Source of the DNA: Acidithiobacillus marinus | GTDB taxonomy: Bacteria; Pseudomonadota; Gammaproteobacteria; Acidithiobacillales; Acidithiobacillaceae | DNA length: 51,308 bases | Assembly (NCBI RefSeq): GCF_002847505.1 | Contig: NZ_MXAV01000035.1 | Location: 1 to 51,308, forward strand | Direction: 5' to 3' | Shown here: piece after piece, positions 8,877 to 17,430 of the stretch | How positions within the stretch are numbered: position 1 is the first letter of the stretch | Layout of the letters: the number at the start of each line of letters is the position of its first letter | The notes under the pieces: generated by a model | The model's database searches: none | What the model was told of the DNA's origin: nothing | The model's input: only the letters and a program-made list of their open reading frames with translations | Made by a program: the position numbers and the translations under genes

Positions 8877-10117
8877 AAATCCTCCATACATCCGACTGGC
8901 ACATTGGGCGCACTCTTTATGGCAGAAAACGCTACGAGGAGTTCGAGGCTTTTCTGACCTGGCTGGCAGAGACGATTCAGCAGAATGAAATTGATGCACT
9001 GCTGGTGGCAGGTGATGTCTTTGACACTAGCGCTCCGAGCAATCGCGCTCAAGAGCTCTATTACCGTTTTTTATGCCGGGTAGCCGCCTCACGCTGTCGG
9101 CATGTTGTTGTCGTCGCGGGCAATCATGATTCACCGTCCTTTCTCAATGCTCCCAAGGATCTGCTCAAAGCCCTGGATGTCCACGTGGTCGGTCATAGCA
9201 CGGAATTCCCGGAAGACGAAGTGCTGGTGCTCCGTAATGAGCAGGATGCTCCGGAATTGATTGTCTGCGCCGTGCCCTATCTCCGCGACAGGGATCTCCG
9301 CGTGGCGGAGGTGGGGGAGAGCGTCGAGGATAAGGAGCGGAAACTGATAGAAGGCATCCACAACCATTACGCCGCCGTTGCCGCCTTGGCTGAACAAAAG
9401 CGCAAAGAACTCGGGGCCGATGTCCCTATCATCGGCACGGGGCATCTGTTTACCGCTGGGGGGCAAACCATCGACGGTGATGGCGTGCGCGAACTTTATG
9501 TCGGTTCCCTGGCTCATGTGACGGCGGGGATTTTTCCTGCGAGCTTTGATTATCTGGCGCTTGGGCACCTCCACGTCCCGCAGAAAGTGAACGGGTCCGA
9601 AATCATACGGTACAGTGGCTCTCCATTACCCATGGGGTTTGGAGAGGCAAAACAACAGAAGAGTGTTTGCCAGGTTGCCTTTGGTCAGATTGAGGGGCAT
9701 AGCACAACGGCATCCGTGCAACTGATTGACGTGCCAGTATTTCAGAAACTCGAGCGCGTCAAGGGTGACTGGGACGGCATCTCAAGCCGCATCCATGAAT
9801 TGTCGGCAACGAACTATCAAGGCTGGCTCGAAGTCATCTACGACGGCGCTGAGGTTATTGGCGACCTGCGTGAACGGCTGGAGGCTGCGATTTCCGGCAC
9901 CCAAATGGAAATTCTCCGCATAAAGAACAACCGCATTATCGACCGCGTGCTTGGACAAATCCATGAAGAGGAAACACTCGACGATCTGAACGTGAACGAC
10001 GTGTTCGAACGCTGCCTCGCCGTTCATGATGTGCCCGAAGAGCAGCGGCTGGAGCTGCTTCGGACTTACCAGGAAATAGTTTTGTCTCTCTACGAAGACG
10101 ATGTCCAGGCGGAATAG
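8873..10117 (+). CDS. sbcD: Exonuclease SbcD, Mre11-like subunit
   Basis: SbcD is the manganese-dependent metallophosphoesterase subunit of the SbcCD nuclease, which cuts hairpins and degrades DNA ends and some phage intermediates. The ATG at 8873 overlaps the upstream stop as ATGA; a longer in-frame start at 8849 would lengthen the overlap and displace the conserved MKILHTSDWHIG opening. All phosphoesterase motifs are visible in order: SDWHIG, AGDVFD, VVAGNHDSP, GTGHLF and LALGHLHVPQ, so the active site appears intact. The 414-residue length matches the family. It sits directly between a BREX-linked ATPase and sbcC on the same strand. Whether the host has a second chromosomal sbcCD cannot be told from this window. 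Confidence 0.95.
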   Translation: MKILHTSDWHIGRTLYGRKRYEEFEAFLTWLAETIQQNEIDALLVAGDVFDTSAPSNRAQELYYRFLCRVAASRCRHVVVVAGNHDSPSFLNAPKDLLKALDVHVVGHSTEFPEDEVLVLRNEQDAPELIVCAVPYLRDRDLRVAEVGESVEDKERKLIEGIHNHYAAVAALAEQKRKELGADVPIIGTGHLFTAGGQTIDGDGVRELYVGSLAHVTAGIFPASFDYLALGHLHVPQKVNGSEIIRYSGSPLPMGFGEAKQQKSVCQVAFGQIEGHSTTASVQLIDVPVFQKLERVKGDWDGISSRIHELSATNYQGWLEVIYDGAEVIGDLRERLEAAISGTQMEILRIKNNRIIDRVLGQIHEEETLDDLNVNDVFERCLAVHDVPEEQRLELLRTYQEIVLSLYEDDVQAE

Positions 10118-10128
10118 GGAGGCTATTG

Positions 10129-13100
10129 ATGAGAATACTACAGATACGCTTCAGGAATCTGAACTCACTGGTCGGTGAATGGCAAATCGACCTGATGCAC
10201 CCGGCCTTCGCATCTGACGGAATTTTCGCCATCACCGGCCCCACCGGTGCGGGTAAGACCACTATCCTCGATGCTATTTGCCTCGCTCTTTACGGACGGA
10301 CACCGCGCCTTAACAAGGTCACCAAAAGCGGAAATGAAATCATGTCCCGCCAGACCGGCGAATGCTTCGCCGAGGTGACCTTCGAAACCCAGTCTGGACG
10401 TTATCGTTGCCACTGGAGTCAACACCGGGCACGCAAAAAACCGGATGGCGAACTCCAGGCCCCGAAACACGAAATTGCCAATGCCGATTCCGGCGAGATA
10501 TTCGAATCCAAGATCAGAGGTGTAGCCGACCAGATTGAGTTGGCTGCCGGCATGGACTTTGATCGTTTCACCCGATCCATGTTGCTGGCCCAGGGCGGCT
10601 TCGCCGCGTTCCTTCAGGCGGCACCGGATGATCGGGCTCCGATCCTGGAGCAGATAACAGGCACGGAGATCTACAGCCAGATATCCATCCGTGTCCATGA
10701 GCGAAAGCAGCAGGAGCGGGAAACACTGAACCTGCTCCAGGCCGAAACGGCTGGCATCGTGATTATTGAGCCGGAGCAGGAACAAGAGATTGAGCAGGCA
10801 CTCGAGACAAAGCAGAAGGAAGAGGCAGACCTTGCCGCCAAATCCGCTGATACAGGGAAAGCCATTGCATGGCTCACCACCATCGACGGGCTGAAGAAGG
10901 AAATCAGCAGCCTGGCGGATGAAACGAGTAAACTGCAGGGCGATATTGAGGCGTTCAAACCAGATCGTGAAAAGTTGGGCCGGGCGTTGAGTGCCGCCGA
11001 ACTTTCCGGCGCATACGCAACGCTCACTGCCACCCGTAAGCAACAGGAGGTTGACAGAGCAGGCTTGAAAGCGGAGGAAGAGGCTCTTCCTGGACTGGAA
11101 TCTTCCGCCAAGGAACAGGCCGAATTACTGAAATCGGCTGAGCAACAAACCGCTCAGGCAAAAGAAGATCTGAAAGTGGCCACGCCTACATTGCAGAAGG
11201 TTCGCTCCCTAGATCAAAAACTTGCCGATCAGAAAAAAGCTGTCTCGGAAGGTGATGAGGACTGTAAGAAAGATGCGGCCAAGATTGCCGCAGACAATAA
11301 AACCAGGCTTGAAGAACAGGAAAAACGATCCAAGGCTCATGAGTCGCTGGAGATTATAGGCTGCTACCTCAAGGAGCATGCACAGGATGAATGGCTGATT
11401 GGCGGTCTGGCTGGTGTTGAAGAACAGTTGAGCGGCCTGCTCTCCAAACAAAATGAAATCATTCAAAAGCTGGCCGCTCAAGAAACCGCCACAACAGCTC
11501 TGGATCTGGCGACAAAGTCACTCGACGACTGTAAGAAGCAATCTGGCACTCGGAAGCAAGACCTGGAGGATGTCTCAAAGCAGCTTCAGCAGGGCAAGGA
11601 TGCTTTGCGCCAATTACTGGAAGGCCGCTTGTTGCGGGAATATCGCACCGAAAAGGAAACTCTGCTGCGTGAAATGGCCTTCCTGGCCAAAATTGCGGAG
11701 CTCGAAGATCACCGGGCAAAACTGGAAGACGGCAAGCCCTGTCCACTTTGTGGTGCCACTGATCATCCCTTCGCGGAAGGGAATGTCCCGGTCCCCGATG
11801 AAACTGAACAGAAGGTCGACGCCCTGACCAGGCTGATTAACAAAGCCGAGGGTCATGAAACCGCCATCAAGAAACTCATCGATGCTGAAAGCCTGGCCAG
11901 CAAAAACCTGACGGAGGCTGAAAAGCTGGAATCAGCAGCGGCCAATGACAAAAAGGCTGCCGAAAAAGCTCTGGCTGAGATCAGGGAGGGCCTGGTGAAA
12001 CTTCGGGCTGATTTTGCTGAACGCAGGCAGGCCGTCTCTATCAAACTTCAGCCGCTTGGCATTGCTGACATCCCTGAAACGGATATTGCCTCACTGATCG
12101 AATCACTCAGATCACGGCTGAAGGCGTGGCAGGCCAGGATCAAGAAAAAGGCGGATATTGATAAACAGATTGCCGATATCGATAGCGAGGTGAAGCGGCT
12201 GGATGCGGTTATCGAAACTCAAAGCACCATCCTGAATGAAAAACTGGAGCGCCTGAGCATCTTGAAAAAGGAACTCGCCGCCGGAAGGGATGAGCGCAAT
12301 GCACTGTACGGCGACAAGAATCCCGACGCTGAGGAGCGCCGTTTAAACAAGGCGATTTCTGATGCCGAAGGGACCGAAAAGCAGGTCAGAGAACGGCACA
12401 ATGCGCTCCAACAAAAATGGAATACGGCGAAGGCCCAGGTCGAATCTCTGAAGAAACGCATCGACCAACGAGCGCCGGAACTGAGAAGGCTGGAAACCGA
12501 ATTCTCCACAGCACTCACGCCTGTGCGGTTCGCAAGTGAAGAACAGTTTTTGGAGGCTATTTTGCCTCCTGAAACTCGGGCAGCGTTGACGGCCACTGCC
12601 AAGGCTATTGATGCGCGGCAAACAAATTTATTTGCCCGCCAGAAAGATCGGGAAACGCGCTTGGCTACAGAGATGGAGAGAAAAGTTACAGAAAAGTTGC
12701 TGGAAGAGCTTGAGCCCCAATTCAAGGAACAGGAGGAAGCGCTTAAAGATCTGCGGGAAACCATTGCTGGACTCAAAATCAAGCTCAGAGAGAATATAGT
12801 TGCAAAAGAGCGGATCAAGGAAAAGCAGGCAGCTATCGAGGCCCAGAAAAAAGAGTGCCGCAGGTGGGAAAACCTGCATGAATTGATCGGCTCTGCAGAC
12901 GGAAAGAAGTACCGCAATTTTGCTCAGGGACTGACCTTCGAAATGATGATTGGTCACGCCAACCGGCAACTGCAGAAAATGACGGACCGCTACTTGCTGG
13001 CACGGGACGATGTTCAGCCTCTGGAGCTCAACGTGGTCGACAACTACCAGGCCGGGGAGATTCGGTCCACGAAGAACCTTTCCGGCGGTGAGAGCTTTAT

Positions 13101-13407
13101 CGTCAGCCTGTCTCTGGCACTGGGGTTGTCCCATATGGCCAGCAAAAATGTCCGGGTGGATTCGCTGTTCCTGGATGAAGGCTTCGGCACCCTGGACGAG
13201 GAAGCCCTCGACACCGCCCTGGAAACCTTGGCGGGCCTGCAACAGGACGGCAAACTGATCGGCGTCATTTCGCACGTGCTCACCTTGAAGGAGCGGATCA
13301 GTACACAGATCCAGGTAACACCGCAAACTGGCGGTAGAAGTGAAATAAGTGGTCCTGGATGTGGCCGGGCTGCGGTCAGCTCATCACAGCAGAAAAGTGT
13401 GACATGA
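10129..13407 (+). CDS. sbcC: Exonuclease SbcC, Rad50-like ATPase subunit
   Basis: The 1092-residue SMC-like ATPase partner of SbcD. ATG 10129 has an AGGGAGG-type ribosome site a few bases upstream and begins 11 nt after sbcD. Walker A GPTGAGKTT is at about residues 37-45. A long charged coiled coil is broken by the zinc hook CPLC at about 538-541. The ABC signature NLSGGES is near 983, Walker B SLFLDEGFGTLDEE near 1010-1023, and the switch histidine lies in GVISHV. The tail ends normally for the family (TQIQVTPQTGGRSEISG followed by a short variable end). The stop overlaps the ATG of the decayed Fic reading frame as ATGA, so a Fic protein was once translated from the same message. Confidence 0.95.
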   Translation: MRILQIRFRNLNSLVGEWQIDLMHPAFASDGIFAITGPTGAGKTTILDAICLALYGRTPRLNKVTKSGNEIMSRQTGECFAEVTFETQSGRYRCHWSQHRARKKPDGELQAPKHEIANADSGEIFESKIRGVADQIELAAGMDFDRFTRSMLLAQGGFAAFLQAAPDDRAPILEQITGTEIYSQISIRVHERKQQERETLNLLQAETAGIVIIEPEQEQEIEQALETKQKEEADLAAKSADTGKAIAWLTTIDGLKKEISSLADETSKLQGDIEAFKPDREKLGRALSAAELSGAYATLTATRKQQEVDRAGLKAEEEALPGLESSAKEQAELLKSAEQQTAQAKEDLKVATPTLQKVRSLDQKLADQKKAVSEGDEDCKKDAAKIAADNKTRLEEQEKRSKAHESLEIIGCYLKEHAQDEWLIGGLAGVEEQLSGLLSKQNEIIQKLAAQETATTALDLATKSLDDCKKQSGTRKQDLEDVSKQLQQGKDALRQLLEGRLLREYRTEKETLLREMAFLAKIAELEDHRAKLEDGKPCPLCGATDHPFAEGNVPVPDETEQKVDALTRLINKAEGHETAIKKLIDAESLASKNLTEAEKLESAAANDKKAAEKALAEIREGLVKLRADFAERRQAVSIKLQPLGIADIPETDIASLIESLRSRLKAWQARIKKKADIDKQIADIDSEVKRLDAVIETQSTILNEKLERLSILKKELAAGRDERNALYGDKNPDAEERRLNKAISDAEGTEKQVRERHNALQQKWNTAKAQVESLKKRIDQRAPELRRLETEFSTALTPVRFASEEQFLEAILPPETRAALTATAKAIDARQTNLFARQKDRETRLATEMERKVTEKLLEELEPQFKEQEEALKDLRETIAGLKIKLRENIVAKERIKEKQAAIEAQKKECRRWENLHELIGSADGKKYRNFAQGLTFEMMIGHANRQLQKMTDRYLLARDDVQPLELNVVDNYQAGEIRSTKNLSGGESFIVSLSLALGLSHMASKNVRVDSLFLDEGFGTLDEEALDTALETLAGLQQDGKLIGVISHVLTLKERISTQIQVTPQTGGRSEISGPGCGRAAVSSSQQKSVT

Positions 13408-13584
13408 AATATCAGCCTCCCTATTCTATTACCTCTGAGATTCTGAGCCGAATTGCCGCGATTGGTGAGAGTCTTGGTCGACTGTCCGTGCTTCAATTGG
13501 GATAAGACTTGCGTCTACGGCGTATCAATCGGATTCGCACCATTCATGGCTCGCTATCGAGAGGGATATGCTGAGCAGCAGGAG
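13404..13584 (+). pseudogene. Fic-family protein, N-terminal remnant
   Basis: Translation from ATG 13404 gives MKYQPPYSITSEILSRIAAI, then GESLGRLSVLQLG, an in-frame TAA at 13503-13505, and, in the same frame, DLRLRRINRIRTIHGSL. This matches the N-terminal region of Fic proteins, which begins MKYQPP(Y/F)xIT and leads through RRINRIRTIxGSLxIEGNTLS. After GSL the IEGNTLS-like part appears only in another frame (IERDMLS, about 13557-13577). There is thus one stop and one frameshift, after which the homology ends; the HPFxxGNGR catalytic core is absent. Fic proteins are often AMPylators used as toxins. The ATGA overlap with sbcC shows it belonged to the same transcription unit. The identification is from memory of the family N-terminus, not from a search. 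Confidence 0.7.
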
Positions 13585-13592
13585 ATATTAAA

Positions 13593-14135
13593 TTGACCAA
13601 GAAAAAGCCAACCTGGACAGACATCAAGCGCCAGCTCACCGAGTTTGACCGTTCGGCTTTGCTGACCTTGATTCAGGATCTCTATGCCGCGAGTAAAGAG
13701 AATCAGGTTTTCATGCATGCACGTTTCAATTTGGGCGATGATGTGCTGCAACCCTATAAAGCGACTATTGAACGTTGGGTTTGTCCGGATGTAACCCGCA
13801 ATCAAAATTATTCCATTGCCAAGGCGAAGAAGGCAATTGCTGATTACAAAAAAGCAGTCGGCAGGCCAGAGGGAGTGGCAGATCTAACGGTCTTTTATTG
13901 TGAATCCTGTCTGAAGTTGCTGGATTATTGTGGGATGGAGGACGAAAACTACTTCAGTGCTCTGGTACGGATGATTGAGCAGTCTCTGAAGGCCATAGTC
14001 ATGTTGGAAACAGGCCAGCGGGACCATTTTTTAGAACGACTTGAACGTGTTTTTGATGAAAGTTCCAAATGGGGGTGGAGCGTGGATGACGATTTGAATG
14101 ATCTGATGGCAGAATATGGATTTGCTGAAAGGTGA
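13593..14135 (+). CDS. Conserved protein of unknown function next to the primase-helicase
   Basis: A 180-residue soluble protein that I cannot name. The start is the TTG at 13593, with GGAG about 8 nt upstream; there is no better in-frame start before MHARFNLGDD. It opens with a lysine-rich stretch and TWTDIKRQLTEFD, then ALLTLIQDLYAASKENQVFMHARF, then a conserved-looking YKATIERWVCPDV and SIAKAKKAIADYKKAVGRPEG. The rest is predicted helical, with a cysteine pair in FYCESCLKLLDYCG. There are no membrane segments and no obvious catalytic motif. It follows the Fic remnant and overlaps the start of the primase-helicase by 20 nt, so it is probably translated with it and could be its partner or an immunity or regulatory factor; that role is inference. 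Confidence 0.75.
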   Translation: MTKKKPTWTDIKRQLTEFDRSALLTLIQDLYAASKENQVFMHARFNLGDDVLQPYKATIERWVCPDVTRNQNYSIAKAKKAIADYKKAVGRPEGVADLTVFYCESCLKLLDYCGMEDENYFSALVRMIEQSLKAIVMLETGQRDHFLERLERVFDESSKWGWSVDDDLNDLMAEYGFAER

Positions 14136-16572
14136 TGCACTGAATTTGGATATACAGGAGGAGCTACGTCGACTGCGTGAAGAGAATGCACGGCTTGCGG
14201 AAGTGTTAACCCGCCATGGGATTGCTTGGGATGAATCCATTCAATCTGTATCCATTCCTTTAGTATCGAAATCCGCTTCCAGCACCTTTTCTGCCAAAGA
14301 CAAAATAACCCTGTTTCGTCGCTTATTCCATGGGCGGGAGGACACTTATCCGCAACGCTGGGAATCCAACAAAGGTCATTCCGGTTACGCACCGGCTTGT
14401 GGTAATGAGTGGAAACCTGGGATTTGCCATAAGCCACGAATCAAATGTGGTGAATGTAAGCAACGGCAGCTATTGCCATTGTCTGATCAGGTTATCTATG
14501 ACCATTTGTCGGGGAAACAGACTGTAGGAACCTATCCGCTTCTTGATGACGACAGTTGTTATTTTCTTGCAGCAGATTTTGATGAAGCGGACTGGTCGGA
14601 GGATGCCAAATCTTTCATGGAATCCTGCAGGGAACTCGCCATACCGGCGGCATTGGAAATTTCACGTTCTGGCAATGGCGCCCACGTCTGGATCTTTTTT
14701 TCTGAAGCCGTCCCAGCCCGCGAAGCCCGGATGCTGGGTGTTGCATTGATCAGCCACACATGTGATCGTACGCGGCAACTGTCCCTGACCAGCTATGATC
14801 GGTTGTTTCCTAATCAGGACACCATGCCTCAGGGTGGATTTGGCAATTTGATTGCCCTTCCTCTGCAGAAATGGCCAAGGGAACAAGGTCGTAGCGTGTT
14901 CGTTGATGAATCTCTGCGCCCATTCCCGGATCAGTGGGGTTTTCTGGCATCCATTCGTCCAATGTCACACCAAGATTTGAATGGTGCAATATTGCGCGCT
15001 AGTGATGGTCGCCATCCGTTGGATGTAGCCTTTGTTACCGATAATGAAATGGATCCATGGCAGCGGAAATCCTCTACACCTGCTCGAATTGCAGAGGTTC
15101 TACCGCAATCGCTGCGATTAGTGCTTGCCAATCAGATTTATATTGCTAAAGCGGATTTGCCACATTCACTGGCCAACCGCTTGATCCGTCTTGCCGCCTT
15201 CCAGAATCCTGAATTTTATAAGGCCCAGGCTATGCGGATGCCCGTGTGGAATAAGCCACGTATTATTGGTTGCGCCGAAAACCATCCACGCCATATCGGT
15301 TTACCGCGCGGCTGTTTGGATGTGGTGATTGAACTGCTCAAGGAACATGACATCCTCCCGGATATTCAAGACGCGCGTCTGCCAGGGCGGAAGGTGATGG
15401 CCAAATTTACGGGTACTTTGCGCAAAGATCAAAAAATAGCGGTACGAGAGATGCTCAAACATGAATTCGGCGTGCTATGTGCGCCTACCGCTTTTGGGAA
15501 GACAGTTGCCGCCGCCGCCATGATCAGTCGCCGCAAAGTAACTACCTTAATTTTGGTACATCGTGCCGAACTGCTGCGCCAATGGCAGGAGCGGTTGACC
15601 GAATTTCTGGACATTCTCAAGGACGATTTTGGTGTAATCGGTGGGGGCAGGAATCGCCCTTCCGGCAAGATCGATATTGCCATAATGCAATCTTTGACCA
15701 AGCGGGAAGATTTGGGCGAATTGCTCGATCATTACAGTCAGATTATCGTCGACGAATGTCATCATTTATCGGCCTTTTCCTTCGAGGCTGTCCTGAAGCG
15801 GTCTAAGGCGAAATTTGTGTTAGGACTAACAGCTACACCCATACGGCGCGATGGACATCAACCGATTGTCTTCATGCAATGTGGACCGATCCGCCATAGT
15901 GCTGCGAGATCAGAAACCGCCCCGAAGCGACTGGAGGTCTGGTCGAAAGTATTATCTGCATCGGCAATTCCACCAGAATCGCCGATACAGGAGGTTTTTC
16001 GCACCCTCACCAACGATTCAGTGCGTAATCAGCATATTGTTGAGGATGTATTAGCCGCCTATCGGGAAAAGAGAAAGGTATTGGTACTTACCGAGCGAGC
16101 GGATCATCTGCAATGGTTACGTGAGGCGCTAGGGAATGAGGTCGAAAACTGCTTTGTTCTGCACGGCCGTTTATCGAAGAAAATCCGCGCGGCTGTGCTT
16201 GCTGAACTGAATGCCTTGGGTGATTCCTTGCCGAGGGTTTTGCTAGCCACGGGCCGCTTAATTGGGGAGGGCTTCGATCATCCGCCATTGGATACCCTGG
16301 TGCTGGCTATGCCGATTTCCTGGAAGGGGACTCTGCAACAATATGCTGGGCGCCTACACCGAACACACGCGGACAAACAGGATGTCCGTATTTATGATTA
16401 TGCTGAAATCAATCAGCCGCAACTGGCCAGAATGTGGGACAAACGCCAGCGCGGCTATCGGGCCATGGGCTACGAAATAAAGCCAGTAGTAGACGCCGCC
16501 ATCCTTAAAACAGTAGTTAAGGTTGGGTCAGAGCAGGAATCACCACAACGGGTAACCACTGCGACTGGATAA
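14116..16572 (+). CDS. Archaeo-eukaryotic-type primase domain fused to SF2 helicase (TOTE conflict-system type)
   Basis: The 818-residue protein starts with a short coiled coil (EELRRLREENARLAEVL). A primase-like part follows: FRRLFHGREDTYPQRW, a cysteine cluster (PACGNEW...GICHK...KCGEC), AADFDEADW with Asp154 and Asp156, SRSGNGAHVWIFF, and YDRLFPNQDTMPQGGFGNLI. From about residue 435 there is an SF2 helicase: Walker A APTAFGKT (456-463), DECH (546-549), LGLTATP, and late motifs ATGRLIGEGFD and QQYAGRLHR. All catalytic motifs look intact. This fusion is the primase-helicase of the TOTE conflict systems described by comparative genomics, thought to act against invading DNA. The start could instead be TTG 14146, giving a shorter overlap with the upstream gene. 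Confidence 0.85.
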   Translation: MDLLKGDALNLDIQEELRRLREENARLAEVLTRHGIAWDESIQSVSIPLVSKSASSTFSAKDKITLFRRLFHGREDTYPQRWESNKGHSGYAPACGNEWKPGICHKPRIKCGECKQRQLLPLSDQVIYDHLSGKQTVGTYPLLDDDSCYFLAADFDEADWSEDAKSFMESCRELAIPAALEISRSGNGAHVWIFFSEAVPAREARMLGVALISHTCDRTRQLSLTSYDRLFPNQDTMPQGGFGNLIALPLQKWPREQGRSVFVDESLRPFPDQWGFLASIRPMSHQDLNGAILRASDGRHPLDVAFVTDNEMDPWQRKSSTPARIAEVLPQSLRLVLANQIYIAKADLPHSLANRLIRLAAFQNPEFYKAQAMRMPVWNKPRIIGCAENHPRHIGLPRGCLDVVIELLKEHDILPDIQDARLPGRKVMAKFTGTLRKDQKIAVREMLKHEFGVLCAPTAFGKTVAAAAMISRRKVTTLILVHRAELLRQWQERLTEFLDILKDDFGVIGGGRNRPSGKIDIAIMQSLTKREDLGELLDHYSQIIVDECHHLSAFSFEAVLKRSKAKFVLGLTATPIRRDGHQPIVFMQCGPIRHSAARSETAPKRLEVWSKVLSASAIPPESPIQEVFRTLTNDSVRNQHIVEDVLAAYREKRKVLVLTERADHLQWLREALGNEVENCFVLHGRLSKKIRAAVLAELNALGDSLPRVLLATGRLIGEGFDHPPLDTLVLAMPISWKGTLQQYAGRLHRTHADKQDVRIYDYAEINQPQLARMWDKRQRGYRAMGYEIKPVVDAAILKTVVKVGSEQESPQRVTTATG

Positions 16573-16745
16573 TCTGGGCGATCTACCCCTGCGTATTGGC
16601 AAGTGTATTGGGACTATCAGGCCAAGCTCGTACAAGCTTCGCGATGACTATACACCACCAAAAGCAGATCCAGGTGAAGAAAATTGAGCACGACAGCGTA
16701 TCGGCGCCGCATCGTTAATGTATCGCATTTGTGTAGTTTTTGATC

Positions 16746-16757
16746 TACAATAAGACC
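16746..16757 (+). promoter_or_regulatory. Candidate brnTA promoter -10 box with overlapping dyad
   Basis: TACAAT at 16746-16751 (5 of 6 to consensus) ends only 6 nt before the ATG of brnT, so transcription would start at or next to the start codon and the message would be leaderless. An imperfect dyad, TTGTGTAG (about 16730-16737) facing CTACAAT (about 16745-16751), overlaps the box. BrnA antitoxins bind and repress their own promoter in studied systems, so this dyad is a plausible operator. No good -35 box is visible. This is a sequence-level guess. Confidence 0.35.
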
Positions 16758-17039
16758 ATGAAAATAGCTGGGTTCGATTGGGATAGTGGAAACTGGCCTA
16801 AATGCGGGAAGCATGGGGTTTCCCGTGACGACATCGAACGGCTGTTTCTCGACGGTCAGGCGCGTGTGGCGCCAGACCTGAAACACACCACGCCGTCAGA
16901 GAGCCGTCACATTGCGGCAGGCTGGGTCGATGGCCGGGCAATGTTCGTAGCGTTTGCTTTTCGGGGCGACTTCATCCGCCCAGTCAGCGCCCGCTACATG
17001 CACGCAAAGGAGGTGAGCAACTATGAAACGAGTCCCTGA
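16758..17039 (+). CDS. brnT: BrnT-family ribonuclease toxin
   Basis: BrnT is a small RelE-like ribonuclease toxin neutralised by BrnA. I use ATG 16758 (93 residues) because it begins at the conserved MKIAGFDWDSGNWPK stretch; the in-frame TTG at 16740 adds six residues not expected in the family. Family features are seen: the W-D-x-x-N-x-x-K-x-x-KHGV opening, the central SRHIAAGWVDGRAMFVAF strand pair, and the C-terminal FIRPVSARYMHAKEVSNYE with the conserved Arg-Arg/Lys-Tyr region. The toxin precedes the antitoxin and their frames overlap by 17 nt, the usual BrnTA order. The pair sits at the right end of the island, where it may stabilise the element. Confidence 0.85.
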   Translation: MKIAGFDWDSGNWPKCGKHGVSRDDIERLFLDGQARVAPDLKHTTPSESRHIAAGWVDGRAMFVAFAFRGDFIRPVSARYMHAKEVSNYETSP

Positions 17040-17271
17040 ATTCAAGACCGATGCTGAAGCCGAAGCGTTCTTGGAGCAAGACCTTTCCGGCCTTGACTTC
17101 AAGCAGTTCACGCCGATGCACTTTGAGGTGGCGAGGAAAGAAGCCGCCCTGAATGTGCGTCTGCCTGCCGCCCTGATGGACGCGGTACGCGCTAAGGCCA
17201 AGGCCAAGGGCATTCCTTACGCCCGCTATGTGCGGATGGTGTTGGAAGCTGACTTGCAGCGCAGCCGTTGA
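17023..17271 (+). CDS. brnA: BrnA-family antitoxin
   Basis: An 82-residue partner of BrnT. The N-terminal part (EFKTDAEAEAFLEQDLSGLDFKQFTPMHFE) is the toxin-binding region typical of BrnA. The C-terminal part (NVRLPAALMDAVRAKAKAKGIPYARYVRMVLEADL, about residues 45-79) is a ribbon-helix-helix DNA-binding domain. The ATG at 17023 lies inside the end of brnT with an AGGAGG site (in gcaaaggaggtgag) about 7 nt upstream, so antitoxin synthesis is efficiently started and coupled to the toxin. It is expected to dimerise, block BrnT and repress the shared promoter. Nothing else is coded between its stop and the tRNA fragment 160 nt downstream. Confidence 0.85.
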   Translation: MKRVPEFKTDAEAEAFLEQDLSGLDFKQFTPMHFEVARKEAALNVRLPAALMDAVRAKAKAKGIPYARYVRMVLEADLQRSR

Positions 17272-17430
17272 AAGAAGCGGGGAATAATAACGAGGGTAGG
17301 GGCAATAGCTGTGACAGATTTGTACCATGGCTCAAATAGGGAAGGCTGTTATTGTGGTCGTTTCACGTTGGTTGCAGACTTTGGCAAGCGGCGCAACTTA
17401 ATGAAAATTAAAGAACTATAAAATCATGAC

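Noticed and set aside
16556-16681. Open frame containing LDNLGDLPLRIGK and SSYKLRDDYTPP after the primase-helicase
   Set aside because: It looks protein-like but has no start codon and no match that I can recall; perhaps a remnant, not supportable as a gene.
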